DNA from: Membranipora membranacea
Lineage: Eukaryota; Bryozoa; Gymnolaemata; Cheilostomatida; Membraniporidae
Reading direction: 5' to 3'
Assembly (NCBI GenBank): GCA_914767715.1
Contig: OU612065.1
Coordinates: 12,772,001 to 12,836,000, forward strand
DNA: 64,000 nt
Below are positions 38,301 through 47,500 of this stretch, one piece after another; positions within the stretch are counted from its first letter, which is position 1, and each line of letters starts with the position of its first letter. The translations under genes and the position numbers were made by a program. The notes below the pieces were generated by a model. The model saw only the letters and a list, made by a program, of their open reading frames with translations. It searched no databases and was not told the origin of the DNA.

Positions 38301-40219
38301 AGTCAGGAATTTTGTATTTTTAAGCTCTAAATCACTATCAAATATGCTTTTTAAAAGGTTTATTGTATCACGAATCTCCTATTGCTTACCCATTATTTTT
38401 AAAAGCTTGTATGCTGCTGACAAGCAACACCTGAGTAAAATTTTCAAGGACGCTATTAAGTTAGGCATTGAACATCCCGACATTTATACCATGATGGACA
38501 ATCAGAGACGAACACTGGCCTTACGCTATATTCACGATGAGGATCATTTCATCAATGATTTGTTGAGTAAATGTCCATCTGGCAGATACCGTACAGTAAA
38601 ATATAGAAGCTCACTGGGGAGAGACTGTTTTCTGCGTCATATCACTCTTATTTTAAACGAAATACTTTTTTAGACAGAGATTTGATTTCTTATTCCAAGT
38701 GTCTTCGCTTTTTCTTGCTGGTTCAAAGTGCCAGCAATTACACTGTATTTCGCGACTCATTTTTTCTTTTAATAATGCTGTCAGTGATAGTAATAAAATC
38801 CATCCATCCAACCCCTAAGTTAACTTGTAAATTACCTCTAGCATTGTTTGAGCAGACATGACACCTGCCGCCTGTAAACGGCTATCCACAAGCTCCTTAT
38901 ACACTCCATCGTATCTCTGCCTCAATGAGGTTAATTCAACTACAAAGCAAGAATCAATATATTTGAATATCTGCGGAATATCTGCGATGAATGATAGCTA
39001 ACATAGCATAATGTGATGTTGGTATATTTTTCAAGGTTGTCTCTTGTTATTTGATACCGATATATTTATGAATGTTACCCTCTATTTCTGAGATAAGCTG
39101 CTCTCGCTTCTCCAAGACTCCTGACACAAGTTGGCGACTATTTTCCACGTTGCTCAGTTCTTGCTCCAAATTATTCTAAAATGAAACAATGAATGATCGA
39201 GCCGCCTACCGAATGTAAGATCAAAAGCAATAGGCAGCTATGCTTGCATATAAGAACCAACAACACAAAGGAGCAGTAGATACAAGAACCAGCAATCAGA
39301 TAAACTGAGAATGAAATAAAAATAATTATTACACATTCTCTGCATGAATGCCATCAGTAACCTGTATCCGGGACCTACCTTATTTCCTTGAAGTTCCGCT
39401 GTAGTAGAGCGCAAGTTAACATTCTCATCAGCTGTAACAGTATGTCAAATATAGAAACGATTAATATTATTACATTACATGCATTCCTTGTGGGTACTTG
39501 TACAGGCATCATTATATGTTGGAATAAGGTAGTGTATTATATTAATTATATGAGTAGATCGATGCGATACGGCAAAGACTTATCAATCTGATGTTATGCA
39601 ACATACATAGCTTTGTTTCTGTGGAATTCAGAACTCGTATTCTCTCTTGGGCCGTCTGAAGCTGTACAGTGACATCCTCTGGAAGTAATAAACAGGGGAG
39701 GTTTTTGTAAAAAAAAAGGACACACAGGTTGTATTTTATGCTGTATTGTCAAACAAATATCATCATTTCAACAGACATGCATGCATGTAAAAAAAAATCA
39801 TTACTCCTGCCATCAATGAGGGAGTTCATTGCTGCCATGCATATAGTAGTCTTAAAAATTTCAATCATATGTAATAAGGCTGATGAATAATAACCTTCCA
39901 ACTATTGTCCCTAACGTTCATTTCATCACACATTTTAGTTAGTTGTATTGAGTGCACATAATAATGATATATACCATAGGACTGCCGCAGTTCCTGATTT
40001 CTAGCCCAAAATCAGGAACTGCGGCAGTCCTATGATATATACATACATAATTACATACTTACCAAGATTTACACAATTCTTTTCTAAATCAGTGGATAGC
40101 TGATTTTTTGTATTGATAACACCCTCAATGTATTCATTGATTATCTTGACAGTTTCCTCGGGAATAGATGAAATGTACTCTTGCCCAAGAAAAGACAGAT
40201 AGGGCAAGTTACCATCCAT
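20305..40219 (-). CDS. tpr: Nucleoprotein TPR, nuclear-pore basket coiled-coil protein
   Basis: Filament protein of the nuclear basket. Exons 5' to 3' (low-high): 40063-40219, 39607-39678, 39379-39431, 39079-39175, 38836-38939, 37706-37819, 37404-37547, 37038-37118, 36735-36822, 36197-36265, 35807-36027, 35349-35453, 35016-35123, 34567-34697, 34167-34422, 33748-33902, 33358-33550, 32784-32987, 32082-32330, 31844-31943, 31076-31225, 30405-30637, 30008-30160, 29286-29396, 28683-28864, 28091-28340, 27655-27839, 27351-27455, 26973-27093, 26553-26694, 25954-26105, 25566-25752, 25196-25316, 24798-24937, 24120-24665, 23761-23891, 23465-23554, 22996-23163, 22737-22835, 22450-22557, 22126-22240, 21810-21874, 21481-21587, 21150-21232, 20798-20979, 20305-20496. 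Sum 6819 nt, 2272 aa (human about 2360). Residues 1-1600 are almost continuous coiled coil. They are followed by a Ser/Thr/Pro stretch, a basic KRTR motif pair, an acidic region (about 1870-2063) and an RGGRGRGGR tail. Anchors: KKIGRTYKTKY, IIKQKDMYKRL, TATVMPTT, VPSTPTLALP. Introns over 300 bp hold the repeats listed separately or nothing recognisable. Confidence 0.96.
29555..29939. mobile_element. TTAA-flanked MITE, copy 2 (TPR intron, inverted)
   Basis: The same 385-bp element as at 10498-10882, in the opposite orientation, with TTAA at both edges and the AGGGCAACC terminal inverted repeat. Interior similarity is high along the whole length. It sits in the TPR intron between exons 29286-29396 and 30008-30160. 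Confidence 0.85.
31401..31735. mobile_element. Second TTAA-flanked MITE family (TPR intron)
   Basis: Begins TTAAAGTGACAGTCCTATTA and ends with the near reverse complement, 335 bp apart, bounded by TTAA. The terminal sequence differs from the AGGGCAACC family, so it is a second family with the same target preference. In its centre are two perfect 20-bp arms (31542-31561 and 31582-31601), each made of a doubled 10-bp GATCATAGTG unit. Confidence 0.75.
37965..38829 (+). mobile_element. 5'-truncated non-LTR retrotransposon in a TPR intron, with target-site duplication
   Basis: A 234-codon open frame (37969-38673) carries the reverse-transcriptase C-terminal half: IIKYADDTCIIG (catalytic YADD), LNPTKTQEMML, VKYLGVIVDDKLRFNDHV, YCLPIIFKSLY and a terminal CPSGRYRTVKYRSSLGRDCF. 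It is the only LINE piece here with no internal stop, so it is the youngest. Its 3' tail has CCATCCATCCA repeats. The 9-bp sequence AATTACCTC flanks it on both sides (37956-37964 and 38830-38838), a convincing target-site duplication. It runs antisense to TPR and abuts the TPR exon 38836-38939. It is CR1/Jockey-like in motif pattern, but the clade is uncertain. Confidence 0.9.
39967..40042. mobile_element. Micro-foldback element, CATAGGACTGCC type, with 8-bp duplication
   Basis: A 60-bp hairpin (39975-40034) starts CATAGGACTGCCGCAGTTCC and ends with the reverse complement. It is bracketed by perfect 8-bp direct repeats ATATATAC (39967-39974 and 40035-40042). It lies in the first intron of TPR, just downstream of the exon 1 donor at 40062. 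A relative lies at 62395-62457. Confidence 0.8.
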
Positions 40220-40591
40220 TTCTATGTTTCAAGTGCCTGCTTCTACCTTTCTCTTGATAATTCATAAAAGGAAAGAAGAAAAATAATTTTCAGATGCACA
40301 CTCAACTGGGCTCACCATAAGTGAACTAAACTCTCAAAGAAATGAAGAAATCAGAATGCAGCTCAGCTGAAAAGACTTTTTTTCTTTATTTTATATAACA
40401 GGTGAACATGAGCATTATTTTGTCATATCATGAGAATTAATTAGGAGAAGGGAAACCCTTTATTTGATTTGAAATCAGCTACGTGGCTAAATCTCAAACC
40501 GGAAGTTATTCAGTGGAGGCGGCCATTGAAAAGTTAAAAGTAGAAAGAAAAAAGTCCTAACTCAATCTGCAGCATCCTTGCAGTCTACAAG
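40220..40591. promoter_or_regulatory. Bidirectional TPR / RPN1 promoter region
   Basis: Only 372 bp separate the two start codons, and the genes diverge, so both promoters must lie here. A CCGGAAGT motif (40499-40506) is a consensus ETS/GABP site, common in TATA-less bidirectional promoters of housekeeping genes. No convincing TATA box at a suitable distance was seen. The transcription start sites themselves are not visible. Confidence 0.7.
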
Positions 40592-43226
40592 ATGAATTCT
40601 AGGATTGCATTAGTGCTTTGTACACTGCTAGCTTCTTTGTCTCCTTCGAGATGTGAGAAAGTATCTGTTGATACTGGTTTGGTCATAAAAGATGTCCAGA
40701 GGAAAATTGATCTAACCTCTTCTCTGGTGAAGATTTCTAGTGCTATAACTTTGGAGAATACAGGTAAAGCTGGTGCTGCATCCTTTTTGTATGCTGTTGA
40801 AGAGGAATTTGCCCAGTCAGTAGCTTCAGTTTCTGCAGTTATCCAGTCTAAAGGTGATGACACAATCCTGAAAGTTAAATCAGTCACTGCTGATGGTGTC
40901 AATGGAGCTGTATTTCAAATCACTCTTGCCAAACCTCTTGCAGCTGGTAAAACAGTAGGTGTTTCAGTCACCACTGCATATTCTCATGTGCTGCAGCCAT
41001 TCCCTGCTGAGATCAAGCAGGCTGAGAAGCAACTAGTTCGGTTCAGAGGAAACATCTACTTCTATTCTCCTTACAAAACCACATCTCAGAAAACTGTCGT
41101 GTCACTCTCTTCATCATCTGTCGAGTCATACACCAAAACCAAACCAAGCAGCAAATCAGATTCGACAATCACATACGGACCTTATGAGAACAAGAATGCC
41201 TTAAGCACTGGAGAGCTTGATGTACATTATGAGAATAACACGCCCTTCCTTGCTGTATCAAAAATGATGCGAGTTATTGAAGTAAGTCACTGGGGAAATA
41301 TTGCTGTTGAAGAAACTTATGATGTCCGTCACACTGGGGCTAAACTGAAAGGATCATTTTCACGTTATGACTATCAGCGTCAGCCGAATCCTCTCAGCGC
41401 TGTCAAATCATTCAAAACTGTCCTTCCTGCATCAGCTGCTGATGTTTACTACCGTGATGAGATTGGCAACATATCTACGAGTAATTTGAAAGAAATGGAT
41501 GATGCTGTAGAGCTTGAGCTTCGACCAAGATTCCCTCTTTATGGTGGATGGAAGACCCACTATGTCATAGGGTATAATGTACCTAGTTACCAATACCTTT
41601 GGTCTGATGGTGGAAGCAACTTCGCACTTAAGATGCCATTTGTGGACCATATCTTCGATAATCAGGTGGTTGATGAGATGACTGTGAAGATCATACTGCC
41701 TGAGGGATCCAACGTAAGTCTCAATCTCCCAATAAGTATACCAGTCTTATTATTCATGTACTTTTTCATGCTCAAAATAAAATTTGTTACCTACCTATTG
41801 AAAACATTGGTACCTTTGAAAAGAAAACAAGTGAATCTGATTAACTGGATAATGTAATAAAGGTTGCTCTCACATGTCTCTACCGGTAAATTGATTATCC
41901 CTTTTGTTCTTTTCCTCAGATTCTTGATCTTGCGGTACCCTTTGACTTTGAGCGAGAGGAGAACGAGTTCCAGTACACTTATTTGGACACCATTGGACGT
42001 CCAGTCATCGTACTTTCGAAGAAGAATCTCGTAGAGGATCATATTCAGGATTTCAAACTGAAGTAATACTTAGTTACAATATCTATATGTTACCAGACTT
42101 GTAGGACTTGTACTATACTTTTAGACTAATTATTTTAAATTCTGTGATAATAATGTATTTCCATGACTAAGCAGATGAGAAATTTATTTGGTTTTTTTTA
42201 GATATCAGTTCAGCAAGATGACATTGTTCAGGGAGCCACTGATGGTAGTTGCCTTCTTCTACTGCATATTCTTGTTCGTTATTGTGTATGTCCGTCTGGA
42301 TTTCTCGATCTCACGTGATGAGGCTGCCGAGTCAAAGTTGAAAGTGGCCAGTTATGTTGAGAGTGCTCAGAGTGTATTGGATAGAAGATCTGCCCTCTAC
42401 CAAGCTTATGATGATGCTGTCAATAAGTATAAGGTGAGGAAAAACACAACCGCCAAAAGGAAAATGCTAGGCAAAAACATGATTTTACTCAATATGCCCA
42501 GGGTTTTTGAGTAATCTATTATTCTTCCGGCGATGATGTCACCAAATACAGGGTGACAATATGACAAATGGAAATATCCATGTCTCAACTCTGTCGAAGC
42601 TCTGGAAATAAGTCTTGAAACAAATGACTCCAGTGCAGAGGGACAGGCTGTATTATTCAGGTATAACACCCAAAATATGCCACATGTTTATAATTATGCT
42701 GGTAATTTCTATATAGGCAAGTAAAGATTTGAGCGCCTATCAAGCTCAGCGTAAGAGAGTGGACCAGGATCACAAAGAACTCACCAATGAGGTGACTGCT
42801 CTGCAATCTCAAGTCAAGTCGGAGGGTGCTGACTCAGTTGCTGAAAGACTAGGAGAGATACAAGTATGTACTTATAATCATTGATTTGAGATAATTTGTG
42901 TTATTTTTTTTAAAAGGTACAGTGGTGTCAATTGTACAAGTTGTATTATGATTCAAATGATGCTTAGTTGAAAGCATTTGATCAACCTTGAAGCCCAGTC
43001 TGCGTAGCTACTTTTTATGTCTTAAAGAAGTTACATTGTCTCACTCATTCTGTTGTAGAAACTTGACGGACAGTATAAAGATAGTGTTAGCCTCAGCTTC
43101 ACGCTTGCTGAAAAGCTCGTAGGAGGGAAGCTTGGGAAAGATCTTTATGTTAGTCAGGAAGAACAAGCTGCTAATAAACGTTCTGAACTTCTATCCAAGA
43201 TGGACACTATTGCCAGCCTGCTGTAA
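40592..43226 (+). CDS. rpn1: Ribophorin I, oligosaccharyltransferase subunit
   Basis: ER membrane subunit of the oligosaccharyltransferase complex that N-glycosylates nascent proteins. Exons 40592-41713, 41920-42062, 42202-42433, 42717-42863 and 43059-43226 give 1812 nt, 603 aa (human about 607). The N-terminus is a signal peptide (hydrophobic LVLCTLLASL, likely cleaved near residue 21). The lumenal part holds near-invariant blocks VIEVSHWGNIAVEE, FSRYDYQRQPN, VYYRDEIGN, FGGWKTHY-like YGGWKTHYVIGYN and VDHIFDNQVVDEMTVKIILP. A single membrane helix lies near 434-455 (MVVAFFYCIFLFVIVYV), followed by a cytosolic coiled tail ending ASLL. The first AUG opens the signal peptide. Exon 1 is unusually long (1.1 kb). 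The frame runs on into intron 1 to a stop at 41857, which would remove the membrane anchor if retained. Confidence 0.97.
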
Positions 43227-43450
43227 AAAAAAACACAACCTGGTATTAAAAGCCGATCCATTCCTATCCTGCCTTACTGATCATGTTCTGAAAGCGTGTT
43301 TTAGTGTACTTCCATCTGAAGATACACTTAATTTCCAGTTGAATGTAGCTTGTAACTTTATGTAACTTAGCTTGAAGCCTTGAAAAATTTTGTAGTCAAT
43401 GTCAGTTCTCTTCTAGTTGCTTTTAATACACTTCATTTCGTTTTTGAGCA

Positions 43451-43456
43451 AATAAA
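43451..43456 (+). terminator. RPN1 polyadenylation signal (AATAAA)
   Basis: Canonical AATAAA about 225 nt after the RPN1 stop codon, in an otherwise gene-free stretch before the convergent TRAK gene. Confidence 0.65.
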
Positions 43457-43776
43457 TGTTGCCATAATGTTACATGATGGGTGTGTTTTACTTTTCCAGA
43501 TGCTATTGCTGTATACTTGATTTTGATTCAGTGCTAAAAAGTAACTGGAAAAAAATGAAGGCTCGGCAAAGTGTTTTTATTTCCAGATTTGAAATACTAA
43601 GTGGTGGCAGATTTTGTCCAATTGATGCCCTTTTGATCAATTGATCTATGTCTCAACAAGTATGCTAAGTTATTAGTAATGTTCCTCTAAGTTGAAAATG
43701 CTGTTCAACTTGATGGCCGTTGTTTCACAAAATTCACTGATAGTTTGACTTTGAAAGAAAAATTTAATCAGGGTGA

Positions 43777-43829
43777 TTTGCATACATAGACTTAATATAC
43801 TATTAGTATATTAAGTCTATGTTTGCATA
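43777..43829. mobile_element. Micro-foldback element, CATAGACTT type, perfect 8-bp duplication
   Basis: A 37-bp, almost perfect palindrome (43785-43821, CATAGACTT...AAGTCTATG, one-base loop) is bracketed by identical 8-bp repeats TTTGCATA (43777-43784 and 43822-43829). It sits between the convergent RPN1 and TRAK 3' ends. A shorter relative lies at 58196-58220. Confidence 0.75.
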
Positions 43830-44174
43830 TAACAAGAAGTGTGGATTGATGCAAACTGATCACAGATTCGTTTTCTAACTACTTACCTGGATTATCTTTG
43901 CTATGAGTATTATGACTGACCAGAGCATAAAACAATCACTGTTGACTGGTCTACATATCGAGAATGCTTTTGTACATATTACAGCTCTGCTTGAGGCAGC
44001 AACTATTTTATGGTCCACTATTGGTGATGTGGCGAGTGAAAAGACCAGAATTTTGAGCAACAACAATCCAATCAAGGGTTGTCTTCTCTATGATTTGGAG
44101 AGGATAATCCTTGGTACTGTCAATTTGGGGAGGATGTGACATCATGGTAAGAGCACCAATTCTACCAGTATATG

Positions 44175-44180
44175 TTTATT
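44175..44180 (-). terminator. Candidate TRAK polyadenylation signal (AATAAA)
   Basis: TTTATT on the plus strand, read as AATAAA on the TRAK strand, about 370 nt beyond the stop of the distal terminal exon. Confidence 0.5.
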
Positions 44181-44547
44181 GATATATTCAAACAATTCAG
44201 CTGGAAGCTGCAGCTACATTATAATCAATGCCATTGAAATACAAACAGTGCTGTGCAATGGAGGTGGGGCTAATAAGTTCATTAGTGAGACAAGAAAAAA
44301 AAGTACAGCCCATACGTAAAAGAGAAAGCTCATTCTTCCCTCCACAAACAGCTACGCAAGAGTTGTCTCACTTATGCATAGACTATATAATACGCAATAT
44401 CAGATCAGGTGGCTGAATGTGGAGTGCAACAAGCTTCGAGTCTGGGCTTATCTAGTATTTGTTGTGGCAGTTGGTATATTATTATGAGAAATGAATAACA
44501 TCAGTATACACAATACACAAGCTCTATATTGAGTGGTTTAGTATCCG

Positions 44548-47500
44548 CTATTTACTGATTCTGGAGGCAGAGCTTGCTACAGATGAGGTGGTAGTAGTTG
44601 GAGTAGAGTCAAACCCACCAGCACTTTTCCTGGTACGCGACCCAAAGGCGTCAAGTGAATCTGTTACTAGGCAGCCAAAACGCATGGGAGAAGTGGCAGA
44701 AGTATCATTCTCGTTCACGCCTATGGCGGTTATTCCTCGCTCACTAAGGATTGATGCTAACCCCATAGATAGGCTGAAGGTACTGGTAGCGCTTGCTCTC
44801 TTCAACAATGTTGCCGGCCTAAAATCAATTAATGTTACCGAACTACAATCTTACCACAACCTCCTGTATGGATGGATTAATTTTGAGGGAGTGTAGTTGT
44901 TTTTGCTCTTACATAGTCAATAATATGGCGGTAATGCTATTACCAGATGTCATGATGATTCAAACTGACAAGGGAATCTATTTGTCATGAGCCTCACTGA
45001 GGTCAACAGAGAAGGTATGCTGACTCCCACATCAATCCAATGACCTTGGGACGACGGTCTCAAAATGCATTGGTACAGCGGTGCTAAACATAATTGGCAT
45101 TTGGGAATAAGTTGCTACTATAGGAGCTAACTTCATGCTCCACCACAATAAAGATGTGTCAATCAAGGTCTCCCAATTCTTCAAATATTTAGTGTTATCT
45201 ATTGCTGCTGCTTCTGTTTGAAAGGGTGAGAATGAGTGTAACCAAGCTTTGACGATAAGGAAACACACCATCATGCTACACAATACAGAGAAAACATTTA
45301 TAGACAACAACCAAGAAATCCGTGAGCTGTGTATCAAGTAGCTACCTGCAAGGGTGTCCATTTGTATTCTAATTGATAATGTGTGTAGTCAACTTTTAGT
45401 GCCGACAAATAATGGGGTTCACAAAAACAAGGAAGTATTCATATGGTAATAAAATAATAGCACAATTATATAGAATTCTATAGCATTTTCATCAAAAAAT
45501 AGCCTATCCTGACATATAAAATAAAGATGGACAAAAAGGCGCAGACAATAAATAAATACAGATATATCACAATACTGATATAGTACTACTAGGGTTAACA
45601 CAACAGAATGCACATATAGCACTACGTGAAAACATAGCAGATCCTCTTTTTTCAATGTTTAGTAGAACATTGGAACACCATTGATGCAAAAACAAGAAAG
45701 ATATGACATAACCACAAAAATTATGCAGTGAATATCGGATCAAAAAGTATTATCCCTGAAAAAGGCACCCTGATAGAAGGCATTGTGCCTCTTGATTGTT
45801 CCTATGATGAAGGCTTATGTTTTGTATCTACATTTGTTTAGCTTTGGTCAGTCATGTAGATTCATAGGCATTCATAATCAAGGCACAGTAAATGGCAAAG
45901 AGACAAAATTTTAATTGTACTACCAAGGACTCTGCCATCTGCCAAAGGCGCTACGGGTGGCTCTACTGTCCCCGCTTCCAAACATCTGATCAGACACTAT
46001 CGTGCTGAGACCAGAGTTTGTTGTAGTAGTGGCTGGGCCAGGTTTCATGTAATTATAGAAGCTGGATAGAATTCCGAATGAAGAACCTGCATCACTTATT
46101 GCAGCAGGTTGTGTTCGGGCATGTGAAGAACTAGATTTTGGAGTTGACATCTTTGGCACACTAACACTAGATAAAGAGCCCATTTTTGTCGGAGTGGTAA
46201 ACATTGTATGGGTCAATGAGGACAACCCATAACCCTCGAAACTGCTGGCTGGTCGGCCTACCATGTTTACAGGCTCGGGCACACTACTACCACTGATTAA
46301 GTTCTTCTCCCTAAGCTTGCTACTTGCTCGGTTTATGGGATCTGACTCATTTCCTGTGAATACGGATGGTCTCATAATCGGAGACATTTTAGGTTTGGTC
46401 ACAACATTGTTACTATCATGACTGAGAGCATGCTCATTAGGTGGCTTATCAGATCTGTGGATTGAAGCAGAGAAGTTGGGTAGATCTTCACTCAAGCCGT
46501 TCAAACCAGAAACAAAAGTGCTTCCACTATCCAGGCGGGAAACCACGCCCAATCCATACCTGGAGTTACCAGAGCTTGATGTAACCGTAGAGGTATTTAT
46601 GACACTGTTCGCGGGAGTGGTGTATGGTATGAAGCTTGTCATTGAAGGGTGCATGACTCTAGCATCGGTGACTGTGTAGGTGGAAAAAGTTCTAGCCATA
46701 GGACGGACCGGAGTGACTGAAATGAGAATGTCAAGATGGATAATTACCAAGCTTAAATTAGAATAAGGGTAAGTAATTAATAAACGAACTCAAGTTGAAT
46801 TAGTTTGCATTAGAGTGAACGCAATATGCAACCAGTCGCACTGTGATCTACCCACTATTTGAAACCGTAGCCATATCAAGGGCACTTCTTTTTCTCTGAC
46901 CACTTGATGTTTGAATTTCTGTTATGATCACTAATGGACTGATATAACCATCGATTCATATATCCAAACCAACCACATTACTAAAGTGAAAACTCCTAGA
47001 GCAAAGTATTGCAATTGATGTAAATTGACCTGCTCATGAACTTATAAAGCTGTAAATTACTAGGAAATGATGTAGAGATAATCCCTCTGTCCCTACAACA
47101 CTGGACAGGTCATTGCCTCAATGCAAGTGTGGTAATAAATGTTGCAAAGAAACAGGTAAAAGCTGACAGACTATTATCATAGAAGAAAATGGACGAAAAT
47201 CTATGACAGTGATGATATTGGCCATGAGGGGCAGTAGATCATCCGAGGGTCTAATTTCAGACTAGAGTGATGACCGGTTTTCACCAGATTTTCTAGTTTA
47301 GCTTTGTTCCATCAGGATATCCATATTTCCCTGGAAAATTTCCTCAACTTAGTCATATAATTCCATCATAAAATTTCCACTGCTAGCAAGATCAAACTTC
47401 ACTCACTACACTGACCAGATTTTACTTGATATTTTGGCCTTTCAGGGGGAGGGTTGGCCTTTCAGGGGAGGGTAGAGTACAACAATAGCCTATGTACATT

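Noticed and set aside
39975-40034. MicroRNA precursor
   Set aside because: The hairpin is the right size, but direct octamer repeats and a second dispersed copy point to a transposed element. No small-RNA evidence is available from sequence alone.
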